Shown in pieces: positions 12,232 through 23,534 of a DNA stretch of 64,000 nucleotides. The DNA is from Harmonia axyridis. Its lineage: Eukaryota > Arthropoda > Insecta > Coleoptera > Coccinellidae. Both the position numbers and the translations under genes were made by a program. Where the stretch lies: NCBI RefSeq assembly GCF_914767665.1, contig NC_059504.1, positions 23,352,001 to 23,416,000 on the forward strand. The letters are read 5' to 3'. A model generated the notes under the pieces. It saw only the letters and a program-made list of their open reading frames with translations, was not told the DNA's origin and made no database searches. Every line of letters starts with the position of its first letter. Position 1 is the stretch's first letter.

Positions 12232-13443
12232 CTATTTTAACCGATTCAAAACATAATCGGCTGTGACAATTAATCCTTTTTGATAAGGACTCTCCATTAA
12301 AGATTCTGCTAACCTGGCAGCCTCTTGACAGTTTTTCTCAGCGAGGTATTTTGTTTGTTCTAATCCATCTGATTTATGAACCAACTCAAAAGCTTTCTCT
12401 ACATCACCTGGTTCTTGGAAACGTCTCATTATCATAACATTCAACTCGGGATATTTTTCACAGGCAAATAATACTGGTGCTGTTGCCAATCCTAGTTTCA
12501 AATCGGCTGCAGTTGGTTTTCCCATTGCAGCAGAGGATGCAACAAAATCTAGTAAATCATCAACAAGTTGAAATCCTAAACCTAAATTTTTTCCATAAGA
12601 GAATGATAAATTGCAAAGTTCTTCATTAGCTCCAGATAATATGGTAACAGCTTTTATAGAATTAGCTATGAGGGATGCTGTTTTCTTATATGTTTTAGTT
12701 AGGTAGTGGTCGAATCTCTCATTTTCCGTTTCCTTCGATCCAAGTTGCATGAATTCACCCTGGACTAGATCATTAACTACTTGACTTAGCACTAAAGTAA
12801 CATCATTGTTTCTCAATCGTGCTATTAACATAGAAGCTACTGCTAATATATAATCCCCGGCCATTGTAACTTTCTTCTGATTCCACATGACGTTTACACT
12901 AGGTTTTCCTCTTCGAGAATCTGACTGATCAATTACATCATCATGTATCAAAGATGCTGTATGGATCATCTCTGTTATCATACCAACCTCTGTTTGGGAT
13001 GTAAGAAGGGGTACATCTTCTTTGTGGATGTGATAATTCATAGCTTTAGCCATCAACAAGGCAACCATAGGTCTAATTGCTTTACCTTTTCCATCAAAAT
13101 AATAAGTTGAAATTTCATAGAGATCATCTATGTGAGTATTCTGTTGTAGAGACTTCCTTATGTAAGTATATACATCTTTCAAATCATTTTCTAACAAGGT
13201 ATAAGGCTGTACTTCGTATTTTGACATGGGACCAGTTTGATATATTTTACTTGTACTGCAGTTCTTTGAAAAAGTGCACATTGCTGGTATGCTTGATGAG
13301 GGACAACATTTTTCGTAGTTTCTTGAAAATATAGATGGTATAACTGGAATTTCAGAGTAAATGGAATACTTTCTTTTTCCAACAGGGCATTTTCGGAACT
13401 GACACGCACGGAAGCATAGCCTACTTGTACCTGCGGATGCCAT
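12232..13443 (-). CDS. Pdss1: Decaprenyl/solanesyl diphosphate synthase subunit 1 (Pdss1; qless in Drosophila)
   Basis: This trans-prenyltransferase lengthens the all-trans polyprenyl diphosphate chain that becomes the side chain of ubiquinone. In animals it works in mitochondria together with subunit 2. The single-exon frame gives 403 residues; human PDSS1 has 415. The first ~70 residues are rich in Arg, Ser and Cys and poor in acid, consistent with a mitochondrial targeting peptide. The catalytic core shows GKAIRP (120-125), the first aspartate-rich motif LIHDDVIDQSDSRRG (DD at 168-169), GEFMQLG, and the second motif GFQLVDDLLDF (DD at 295-296). The C-terminus ADYVLNRLK is the usual family end. 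Both aspartate motifs are intact. It is single-exon and transcribed convergently with Mcm3. The first ATG is used because the targeting region precedes the core by the usual length. Confidence 0.95.
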   Translation of the reverse strand: MASAGTSRLCFRACQFRKCPVGKRKYSIYSEIPVIPSIFSRNYEKCCPSSSIPAMCTFSKNCSTSKIYQTGPMSKYEVQPYTLLENDLKDVYTYIRKSLQQNTHIDDLYEISTYYFDGKGKAIRPMVALLMAKAMNYHIHKEDVPLLTSQTEVGMITEMIHTASLIHDDVIDQSDSRRGKPSVNVMWNQKKVTMAGDYILAVASMLIARLRNNDVTLVLSQVVNDLVQGEFMQLGSKETENERFDHYLTKTYKKTASLIANSIKAVTILSGANEELCNLSFSYGKNLGLGFQLVDDLLDFVASSAAMGKPTAADLKLGLATAPVLFACEKYPELNVMIMRRFQEPGDVEKAFELVHKSDGLEQTKYLAEKNCQEAARLAESLMESPYQKGLIVTADYVLNRLK

Positions 13444-14904
13444 AGTTGAGACTAAACTATTCTCACTTCAAGTAAAAATAACAAGTTTCGATTGCATTTG
13501 AGGTCACTCAAATAAGAAAGTCTGCTTTCAGACTTTCACTTTCATACACCGAGCATACCAATGAACGTATGGAGGAAAAGAGAAATTATATCAGGTAGTA
13601 GTGCTGTTTCTATTTAATTAATCCAAGGTTGCGTTAGGAATCAACGTCGGACGTTACCCGGAGACCGGAGTGCGTCCGACAGAGATAACAAAACAATTAT
13701 TGTCTGGCTTCCGATATCAATAAATATGGTTTTTCGGAAATCGGAATCAACGAACGAACTTTCAAATCGGAAACAGAGGGTTAAATTTTAAAAAACCGAG
13801 GATGCTACCTATCTGCCTTTGGAAGATATTAGGAGTGCCCCAAGGAAGTATGTTGGGCAAGGGCGTAGGAATGGGGGATACTGGGGATAATTTTACCCAT
13901 ACCAAGATTTCAATAACTTAAAATTTCAAAATTATATCAAAGACTAAGAACGAAAATTTTTCCATAAAATGAACCAATATTCTTTTTTACTTTTCTTGAA
14001 TGTATTTCATTCAAATGGTAATTCATTCGTGTGAACATCAGTTTTGAATTGACTATACAGGGGTTCCTAAATTGGAGGTACAAACGAAAATGACAGATTC
14101 CTTGGATCATTTCAAGAAATAAAGTCCTATAACATGGATCAGCAAACAATTTGTTTTCGAGATACAGATGTTGAAGTTCAAGTTTTTTTCTCATAGCACC
14201 TATATATCCCTTCACAAGTTATTAAACTTGAATTTGGCATAGATAGGTATTCCAATTTGAAGTTTTCATCATATAATATGCTAAAATTTTGAATTCAAAT
14301 CTACAGGGTGATATTTTTTCTGGACAATTACATATAGTTGGTGAGTTGTACAAATTTCGTCATGAGAAGAAATAAAAAATATAAAATTATGGGTAGGATA
14401 TAGAGATAACAAATGAAAAGATGGTGTGTATATATTTTGAAATGATACATCTGATGGTGAATTTCGGCGAAATCTTTAGTAAACATTCCAGATATGGTTA
14501 TTTTTTTGTGTAATTTTATGAAGAATTGTGCAGTTTATTTAGAAGAACGATAGATATGCAAGAAACTATCGGATTCTTAAAAAGCAACTGCTTCATTAAT
14601 CTATGAAAACAACTTTAACCAAGGGAATGAAGAAAAAGGCCAAATTTTGAAATAAGCTGTTCAATTTACAATATTACAAAGCGGACTGGTCTCATTACTT
14701 CTAAAGGGGTTGAATCATCCTTAGTATCCCCCTGATTTCTACGTCCTTGGTGACCTTTGTGAGAATCTCATAGAATTAAGACAGAAAGTCAATTTCCCGT
14801 CAACGACCAATCATAAATAATATATTAAATATGTTTCTCTGTTTCTGTATCGTAATGAGTTCATTACAGTTCTAAAAAACAGTGCTGTAATGAACTCATT
14901 ACAG
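13444..14904. other. Intergenic with dispersed repeat
   Basis: No gene seen; the reading frames here lack domains. 14221-14328 matches 55501-55600 (shared AATTTGGCATAGATA, CAAATC-ACAGGGTGATATT and TTTTTTCTGG), so part of this stretch is an interspersed repeat. The Pdss1 promoter should lie in the first few hundred bases. Confidence 0.5.
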
Positions 14905-15430
14905 CATCGTTTTCAGATATATTTTTCGTTTTGTGGTTGTCTATGCTGACTTCCAAGTTCCAATCCTATCAAATTTCAACAAACGTCAATAATTGTCAAT
15001 ATTATATAATTTGGGGATATAGAGAAATGATTTGCTACATATTCGCAAATTCTCATAATTCTGATAGTGTTCAATCGATTTCGTCAGACATAATTCACGA
15101 ATTTAATATGTAATTGTAAATTATGTCTAAATTCGAAACATACGATTCATATTCAAATTCCATAATCTGTCAATTTTCGTAACAGTCACACCAACTGCCA
15201 AGATACAATACAAAAGTCACTAGGATATATAATCTGAATTTTTCATTGAATTTCGACAATATTTCGCAAAACTTGACTGAAATAGAGAAAATATCGTCTA
15301 ATACTCGTTGCAGAAGGCAATTCCAACACTCATGCGTTCCAAAACTCGCTCCTTCGTCGCTCGTTTTCGAATTTCGCATTCGTGTTGGAATAGGAGCCCA
15401 TTCTGCAACTTGTTTTAGAATATACTATTT
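14905..15430. repeat. Dispersed repeat, inverted copy at 61290-61745
   Basis: The whole stretch is similar to the reverse complement of 61290-61745. Shared blocks include TTTTCGTTTTGTGGTTGTCTA, ATGATTTGC, TTTCGTCAGACATAATT, GAAATAGAG and ACAAGTTGCAGAATGGGCTC (the last from the other copy). Its right end is itself an imperfect hairpin (TTGCAGAAGGCAATTCCAAC against GTTGGAATAGGAGCCCATTC). Just to the left, 14850-14905 has two GTAATGAACTCATTACAG-type palindromes. It is noncoding and appears to be a nonautonomous element of unknown class. Confidence 0.75.
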
Positions 15431-15750
15431 ACAAATGATTATGTTTCATTTTGGCACGAATGGCGCCACATGCTCTCTCTGTACCTTAGAACATTAATAT
15501 TCTAAGCTCTGTACCGTTCATTTATTTCAGATAAATCTTGATGCATCTCTAAAATTTGTGGTCAAGTGTAAAGTGACTAAAAAAATCCGTCCGCTCTCGG
15601 AGTCGGATGGCGCAAAGTCAAACATCTTTGTGTTTTTCATCATTTTTCCTGTCAACTTCATAGACCTAATATTAGTTCTATGGTCAATTTCAACCACAAC
15701 TTTCAAATTGAAAGAGCGTTAAAATTCAGTTTCTTGTTTATTTTATTAAA
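15431..15750. other. 5' flank of nessun dorma
   Basis: Intergenic spacer that must hold the promoter and 5' UTR. A short inverted repeat CTTAGAACATTAATATTCTAAG lies at about 15485-15506; a similar one occurs near 50838 upstream of the ZAD-ZNF gene. Confidence 0.4.
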
Positions 15751-18700
15751 ATGGATCAAGTTTTCAATTTCGATAAAAGCTTACAACAACGATTGAGAGA
15801 GTATAAGGATGTATTTGATGGTTTTGAAATACTTCCTGCTTCAGGACTGAAAAAAGAATGGGGCTTTTACTTGGAACTCACTATGGATCCAAATGGATGG
15901 CAAGCGATTTGGAAAATATCGAGAACCACTTGTGATATTTTAAAATTACCTTTTCCAACAATTGTTTTAGTATTTGTTCTGGATGTAGATTTCTCTAATT
16001 TACAAGCCTTAGTAAGAGTGATTGCCGTTCAAGATGAAAGTCATATTATTCCAGAGAAACATCATGTTCCTTTGATTCAGTTATGGCCTACAAAAGCTCA
16101 AGATGAAACTGTAGCCTTAAATTTGTCTTCAACTGCTAATGTAATTGATATGTTAAGATTCTTTTATATTCATTTATTCATGCCATGGGATATTGATGAT
16201 GATGAAACTTCTGACTGGAAATCAAAACATTTGGAGTCGAGACTGAGATTATATTATGATATGAAAAATGGTATGATTCCTAAAGCAACATCTTTACGTT
16301 TGAATTCTTTACTTACCGAAGCTCGTAGAATACAGAATAAAAAAGAACAAATTGAGTTGCAATTAGAGGAAACTGTTATTGACGAAGATTCTAGCGAGAA
16401 AAATATAGAAGAACTCACTAATATTCATTTAAGACTGATTGAAATCAAGTGTGAAGTGGAAATTTTAGAGAATCCTTTACTTAGAAAGGCTTTTCTGAAA
16501 AGGCAACAACAACAGCAATTATTAAATGTTGAAAATGTAAAAGGTTAGTATTTTTATTCCATATGCAAATTTTCATTGTTAATTCAGTTAATTCAAAGTA
16601 GTTTGGGTAAAACTGCAGTTTAGTATTAACGATATTTGGGCCGAGTCGGAAGTTTTGTTTCGGGTTTATTGTTGTCCAATTTTGTAGAAACCTCAAAGGC
16701 TTGAATTAATTGGAATATTTGAGTTTGAACATAGGCTAGGGCTCAAATTAATTCTTCTTTTTTTTCTCCTATCAGTAAAAACATTAAGTAGGGTTATTTT
16801 GGTGATTTACATTGTGAGTAATCATTATTAGCAGATCAAAGTTGAAAAAAGAACATTAAATTCATTTAATTGTTGAACCGTGCTTCTAGAGAAAAAAAAA
16901 CTTGTAAATAGGTCAATTGGGAATATTGGACACAATATTGTGTCCAATATTCCCAATATTTTCTTATTTAATAAACATTTAGTATGAAGTCTAATTTAAA
17001 CTGATTAATGTCCACTAGAAAGAATATGTTTTATTCACATATTTATTTGGTAAAAAATTAATGTAAACACTTACTACTTTCCACAAATTTTAATGATTAC
17101 GACAATTGTTTCGCCGTCTAAGCGGCTTCATCAGGGTTACATTGCAAAGTTGCTTAGACGGCGAAACAATTGTCGTAATTATTATTAAAATCTGTGGAAA
17201 GTAGTAAGTGTTTACATTTATTTTTTACCAAATCAATATGATTTTCCACCAAGTAAGGACTGAATCAAATAAATATTCACATATTTCTTAGAACAGGCAT
17301 ATTCACAGTTGCAAGGTGACACATTCTTTCTATCTATTTCATAATTCCTCCTTGCTTAGTTTAGATAACAGCTTCTTCATCAGTTGGTTTAATGGCATTA
17401 TCTTTGAGATTGATGTGATTTTTTTGGAGTTGTAGAATACTTTCAAGGTTCAGGTTCTGTTTTTTAGTATCAGAAAAATATTAATGATAATGCAACAAAG
17501 CAGAATACCACTTGTGGTATGTATTACTTTTGTTGTTTGATGAAGGTACAATGGCTGGTCTAGAAGTTTTGTATCTTTTTGGATGATTGATGTCAGTTTT
17601 CTTATATGTTTGAACTGAAGTTCTACTTTATTATGTTGTGGAATATTGAATTATCGTTGATTTATTCCTTGGATCTCTTCATAATCATATCATGCCAATC
17701 TTTTAGTACTGTCTATGTATTCTTGAACAAAGTGAGGAACTGTTTGTTCGATAGTTGTTTTCAATAAGAATTGTGGGCAGTGGGCTGGTGAAGACAGGGG
17801 CAATATTCTTTGACTGGTGGTTAGAGGATAATGGAATTTGCTTAATGTGGAACTACAGGCTTATTGGTCTAATAAGAAGAAAAAGTTCAAGAACACATCC
17901 CTCAAGGAGAAGAACTAACTGTAGACACATGTTTTGGGCTTTCGTTTCTCCTTGAGGAATGTGTCCTTAAACGTTTTCTTTGATTCTGAAATTCCTCTCA
18001 TTATTAGTTCCTATATATTATTGGTCCAATATTTTTATAGTTGATTTTGACAAAATACTTTTTTGGAAGTATATAAGCAATATCTTGATTCTTGATGATT
18101 AGGAAGGTGGTATACTCGGGAATAGTTGGCAATAATTTCTTTGAAGAAAGAGGTAATGGATTCATCCATTTCTATAACAGATATTTAGCAAATTCTATGA
18201 TTGTTAGACCGGTGTGAACTTGACAGACCTTTTCCAGCAGACTGTTTGACAGAACACCTGAAGGCTCAGTCACCAGTGGCGAAAGCCAAGATTTATATTG
18301 AAATAGCATTACAGAATACAAAAGACAACATGAAGATTTTGGAGTTGATGGAATTGGAGGAAAACAATGGAATGCAATAAAGAAAAATTAATTATAGAAT
18401 TTATTTCAGGGAATTGATGAAGTTTTCATTCGTGAATGCTCGAAAAATTTTGTTTAGTTTCCTTGATTTTTCCAGTTTCCTTGGAAAATTTCCGGAATTT
18501 TTCTTCCGTAAGTTCATTCTACGTAGTATCAGGAAAATAAAAAAAAATCGTTTAGGCAGTTTTTACGTGATGCTATGACCTATGAAACAGGGATCCATGA
18601 AACATGGAAGAATTAATTTAAATGATTCTCCAAGTGCCATCCACACGACTTTATATGTTTATAATGAATTACCCTGTATAAATAACTGCAGATAATCAAG

Positions 18701-21700
18701 TAATATCACATGTATCCACTATTCCAAAGTCGCACTTGTTAAGCGGTAATTTGTAACAACAAATGTCTGATGGCGGAAACATGAAATGAATTGATATATG
18801 TATCTATTATACAGGGTTAGAACTATTTATAGGGGCACTACAGGGATATCGAAAACCGTTAGAGTTCCATAGCTTAAATTACAAAAAAGTTGCGTTATTT
18901 AAGGATCAAGTGTATCTCCAATGGTTCTCTAGATATCTCGGAAAAAAATGAAAATCGAGATTTTCTTTTTTTCTGTAGAACTCATTTGTTTATCGAGAAA
19001 ACTTTACAAAATTCGGTTTGTAGCCATTAGTCATTATCCAATATAGAGGTTGTAATGGTGATATCAGATTTTTTCTATTTCCCATAGAGTCACCTTTTTT
19101 TCCTATGAACGCTATATTGATTCTACCTATAAGGAAAAAAATAACGAATTCAACAATGTATCACACTCTACAAAAATATCGAGTCTAGCTATACAAGTTT
19201 GAACCTTTTAATTTTTCTGTTTAAGTAGTAGTCTGGCGCCAGAATTGTCAAATAACTTGTTACTTCGTTCAGTTGTTATGTGAAACCATTACTTAATTTT
19301 TGTAAAAACCTTAATCCTGTTTGATGAGTAACATCCTATTAATTACATAATCGTGCTGATATCAACACTTTACATAGCGTACAATTTCCCAATCTAGAAC
19401 CTCGCCACTCATTTTAAAGACAATTTTCATATTATTGAAATAGGCTTCAAGGTCGTTGTACTAATCTGCACTTTTATCATACATAGTTCAGTCCAATTTT
19501 AAAATTTTCTTGGGTTTATCTTTTGAATTTTACTCTGATTAATATTTTTCTTTAGAACCTAGAATATGGCTTATTCAAGAAAATGGCCAAGTTGAGAGTT
19601 ACTTGAGGTTTCTAGAACAAGTTAAATTGCTGTATCCCAAAGAAAAAGTCATAGTACAACCAAATCTTTCCCAAACTCTAGAATATGGAGGCCCTAATGA
19701 TTCCTTCATTCTGGCTGAAGGAAAATATGAAGTTAATGTTATTACAACATTAGAAAATGGAGTAATCCTGAAAGGTATTGGTAATAGAGATAACATTGTA
19801 CTTGATTCCATGTTAGATGATATTATGTTGGATTTTCAAGTAGAACATTGTTTGGTAGAGAATGTCACCCTTGATGCAAGTATGTCACAATGTGCAGCTG
19901 TTATTCGTAAAGGGAAGGTAAGGAAGTAAACTAGGGTTCATTCATGATTATTTTCATTACTCAAAAATATAGCCGATGCTATTATTATGACCTTTCTAAA
20001 GTTAGCAGAGCTACAGTATGCCATTTGGAATAAACCCGGTATCAACGTTTGAATGTGTCATCTCATTTTGAACAGCCAGTAATGTTCTCAATAATAATCA
20101 AACAATAAGTACTGACACCTGTTCTTCTAGTATTCACTTTAAAAATCTCATCAAAACAAAATCATTCATTTTGAAGTTATTAGGTTTTTTATAATACCTC
20201 CAATTTATGACAAATCGAAATATTTCGAATAGGTGATTTTTGAGCATATGAAAAAAACTTCGAACATGCTTATGTTCATTTATTCTTAGAAATCTGGAAA
20301 TTCAATATGGTGTTTCAAAAGAAAATAATATATGTTAGGTACAGGTACCTTTTTGGTTCACCCTGTACCTGTGTATTTCCAAACAATTCGAGAATGTAGC
20401 TCTAATGGAGCCTAAGGTGCAATGCACACTGAACCCGAACGGCGAGGATGTAGCAAGAACGTAATGGAAACGTGACGTAGGTTAATCCATATACAAGGGT
20501 TTAGAAATTTCGGTCAGGAGCAGAAACGCAAGTTGAAGTTTGAGAAATCATCGTTTTGGCTACAAATTTGTGGTTATCAAGTAGCAAGGGCGTAGATCTT
20601 TTTTGGGGAGAAGTAATCGAAAAAAATTTTGTCGGGTACACATTATTTGATCAAAAATAAATATGTACATAGTTATAGAACGTATATACACAACAAAGAA
20701 CATTTCAAAAACAACAACAAACTTTTTCCCGTAAGAATACATTTGATGAATTTGTGATCATAATAAACGAAAAAAACAAATCTAACATGCCTACAAACTA
20801 ATAACTCAAAAACAATTGTTGTGAAAGAGAAATAAATTCATTTATTCGTAATATAGCCCGTCCTTTATGTTTTTTATAATACGAATTCCAAGAATGTCTT
20901 CATATTCGCAAACGTTTCTATCACATAATCTTAATCAAAGCCAAACCTCCCAATATTTTCTGATCCATTGTTGATCTGAGCAAAGTTCTCAAAAAAAAAA
21001 AAAAACCATAATGAAGCGTTGCGACGATATAAACTCATATTTTCTGATTATGACTTCAGTAAGTCATTGCACACTCCTCTGAAACCAATTTTGAGCAGTT
21101 TATTCAAAAGAATCTCTATATGAAGCTTCGCACGTTCTCTCAGGCAACCCAAAATACATCCTCCAAAGTGTCAAATTATAATCTATGATTGTTCGCTCGG
21201 TCAAAGGAAAAAGGCCTATTTCTTTTTTCCCTACGATTTTTTCGGGAATATTTTGTTGTATAAACCTTTTCATGACAGTAATGAACACAACAAAAAAAGA
21301 ATTATCCAATTCAGTGGAGTCGTTTGAAGTGATGCCCTAGATCCATAGACCCTCTTTTGTATAGTGTGGTCCAACGAAAACTCAACACCTCGATTTTCCG
21401 GCTTTAAAATTAAAATGTGGAAAATCCCTCGGACCCGACAATTTTTGATTCGAGGGAGAACAACTTTTCTGCTCTTCGCATCCGCGTAATTGTATACCTT
21501 TGCAAGATGTCCAATTTTCCAACATTAAGAATGTTGTGACTGAATATATTTTCAAGTATTTGCTAAATGAGTAGGCTTGCCACATCTGTAACACATTCTA
21601 TCCCCTAGATATAGGGATTTAGACAAAATCAATTTCTAATGAAATTGGAATGGTGGTCGCAACTGGTTTTTAGAAAAAGTCAAAGTAGTTTGAAAAAGTT

Positions 21701-23534
21701 CTATTTTCCTACATTCCTTTTGAGCTGATTTCATAGCTGAAGCCATTTTGACACAATCTTCGAATGTGCTATGGGGTTCTTTCAGTCTGAATAATTTTTC
21801 CAACCAACTTGAATTCCAGGATTACAGGATTTTCATTTGAATTCACAATATTACAGGGTTTTTTTAAGACCGACTACAAAATTTGATATGATTTATCCTT
21901 CTTGGATTATTTCTCGATTCTGTTCGTCAATACGTGCATATGCTCTTTAATAATGGTTACCAAATGATCAAGTATAGGATTTAATTTTCGAGTCATCCGG
22001 ACTAGTCAAATCGAATAATAATTGCTGAGATTTTGTTTCCATATTGTGGATCAGCCTTTCTTTCTTACTATCGTAAATTTCTTCTGGCGTTCCTGTAGTC
22101 TTCATGTTGAAAAAATTCTCTAATCTCTTGATGTAAATATCCCACGTTTAACTCTCCTTGTAAAATGATTGCAAAGGCTTCATATATGCTATCAAAACAT
22201 TACCGGAACATGTATTGCATTGCCTTAGTTAGGGCTTTAATAAGTTTATGGAACTGTTCAGTATTCATCGTAGATCGATGATTCGTACTTTCTTGTCGCT
22301 ACTGTTATATATTCAAGTACTATCTCAAGGAATTATTTATTTTTATTTCTATTAATTTCACAGAAAAATTCGATTAACGTCCGTTGACTTCATAGTAATA
22401 GTGAACAAAAATCAATAGATAAAAGAACACAACATGAACCAAATTGAATATTTTTATGAAGAATTCGAAGATACTGATAATCAGAGGATTCAGGGCCTAA
22501 TATGGAAAACTTTCTCAATAGAGTTCAACACCAAGTAACCCTTGTTTTATCCCAAATTCATTCTTTCAACTCGATTTCAATTTTGATGTTCTTATTATAT
22601 CAAGTTAAAATAATGTTGAATGATTGCTAAAATTGATAACACTGATATCTTTAATATAAACTTATGTTCAACTCAGCATGCAGCTATAGGGATAAGTGGA
22701 GCTAGGCATGCCATTTCCACAGAAAATCCTATATAACACATAACAAAGAATTGAGTTCATTTCGAGGTTTTGGGGTGTTACATATTATTAAAAAATAATA
22801 AGATCAGCCTGAAAGAAGAGCTTTGGGTAAAAGCTAGTTCACTAATGCATGTTATTTTCCAAAGGTCACATTTTCCAACTGCAAAATTGTTGGTGATGGG
22901 GTGTCAACCATTCATCAGGGAATCATAGTACTTGCTGGAGCCGAGCTAGAATTGATAAACTGTGAAATGTATGGCTTTTATATAGCCCTTGTAGGAAACT
23001 CAGGTTCTCAAGTAACAATGCAGAACACAGAAATCTACAACGTTCATTATGGATTGAAAATATATGATAATTCTTTAGTCAATGTACATAAATGCACTTT
23101 TAGAAACTGCAAAGATTATGGTGTGTTTGTCGAAACAGAGAACTTGGAAGAAGGAATTCACAATGTTGGCAATTTTGAAATATTAAATAAGTGAGTGTCA
23201 TTTTGATTTTTGGTAACATAACATAAGATTTGGCTATTTGTAACCACTGGCGGATAGAAGGTTGCATGTAATCGTTAAAAATATTATTAATTTCAGAATA
23301 CCTCAAGTAAAAACTGAATTTGTGAATGGTATGAATAATGGTAAAGGCGACGTTCTTATCAATCGTACTTCTCAGATCAATGCAATTAAAGATCTTTTCT
23401 CCAAAGGGGATCCAACAATTTCAGAACCTTCTGATGAAGAGATGGCATTCGATGATGACTGCAAAGATATTGGCAGCGAATTTGATAGAACTGTCATAGA
23501 AAGCGATCGAAATATTTCACCAGTAACAATTTGA
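15751..23534 (+). CDS. nesd: Nessun dorma / SHCBP1 family cytokinesis protein
   Basis: Drosophila Nessun dorma binds the centralspindlin complex at the midzone and contractile ring and is needed for cytokinesis in spermatocytes. SHCBP1 is the vertebrate relative. I join four exons: 15751-16543, 19556-19917, 22865-23190 and 23297-23534, with compatible phases (1, 0, 2), for 572 residues. Residues 1-265 are the helical N-terminal part (GFYLELTMDPNGW, LFMPWDIDDDE, then a coiled-coil-prone stretch with a QQQQQ run). Exons 2 and 3 encode a right-handed parallel beta-helix. Its short repeats of turn-strand type are visible as LVENVTLDAS, VTFSNCKIVG, ELELINCEMYG, VTMQNTEIYN and VNVHKCTFRN. The C-terminus is acidic (SDEEMAFDDDCKDIGSEFD). 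Introns 1 and 2 are about 3 kb each and full of repeats. The splice sites and frame are intact, so the gene appears functional. Assignment to the family is by the beta-helix pattern and length, without alignment. Confidence 0.85.
16919..16954. repeat. Perfect 36-bp palindrome in nesd intron 1
   Basis: Reads GGGAATATTGGACACAAT followed at once by its exact reverse complement, with no spacer. It may be the remnant of a foldback element; no function is claimed. Confidence 0.9.
17047..17233. mobile_element. Foldback element, probable Penelope-like terminal repeat
   Basis: Two arms of about 75 bp (17047-17122 and 17149-17233) are nearly perfect reverse complements, joined by a ~27-base spacer. 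The arms include TTACTACTTTCCACA and GACGGCGAAACAATTGTCGT. The minus strand contains the hammerhead-type core described in the next entry, and such ribozymes are known in the terminal repeats of Penelope-like retroelements. No GIY-YIG or reverse transcriptase frame was found beside it, so it is a solo fragment. A simple foldback MITE is the alternative. Confidence 0.6.
17095..17134 (-). ncRNA. Hammerhead-ribozyme-like core
   Basis: On the minus strand: CTGATGA (17134-17128), a GCCG...CGGC stem II with a short loop, then CGAAAC (ending about 17108), a minimal stem III around AATT and a GTC cleavage triplet (17103-17101) before GTAATC. This is the conserved order CUGANGA, stem II, GAAA, stem III, UH of a type I hammerhead. 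Stem I pairs poorly by eye, so activity is doubtful. Confidence 0.45.
18190..18440. repeat. Dispersed repeat in nesd intron 1 (copy at 53370-53620)
   Basis: Same-strand similarity over about 240 bp with the ZAD-ZNF intron. Shared strings include GGTCACCAGTGGCG-like sequence, ACGAAAGCCAA, TTTATATTGAAA, AACAATGGAATGCA and GAAGTTTTCATTC. Noncoding, class unknown. Confidence 0.7.
20580..20720. repeat. Dispersed repeat in nesd intron 2 (copy at 61165-61285)
   Basis: Same-strand match: GGGCGTAGAT/GGGTGTAGAT, TTGTCGGGTACACAT/TTGTCAGGTACACAT and ACGTATATACACAACAAAGAA/ACGTACATACACAACAAAGAA. Class unknown. Confidence 0.75.
21380..22300 (-). pseudogene. Decayed LTR-retrotransposon gag (Gypsy-like)
   Basis: Read on the minus strand, the right part encodes a retrotransposon gag start (MNTEQFHKLIKALTKAM), then WDIYIKRLENFFNMKTTG with a following helix (SKKERLIHNMETKSQQLL, FDLTSPDDSK), which is the conserved gag core of Gypsy-type elements. 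At 21520-21600 two zinc knuckles follow: CYRCGKPTHLANT with the last Cys replaced by a stop, and CWKIGHLAKV with the last Cys changed to Tyr. Several frame changes separate these pieces. No protease or reverse transcriptase was recognised and no LTRs were found. It sits antisense inside nesd intron 2. Confidence 0.6.

Noticed and set aside
13937..14215. 92-codon minus-strand frame
   Set aside because: Adjoins a dispersed repeat and has no domain or splice support.
17755..17955. 66-codon frame and a 20-bp inverted repeat (CACATCCCTCAAGGAGAA with its complement at 17946)
   Set aside because: No homology seen and the inverted repeat is short; not enough for an element call.
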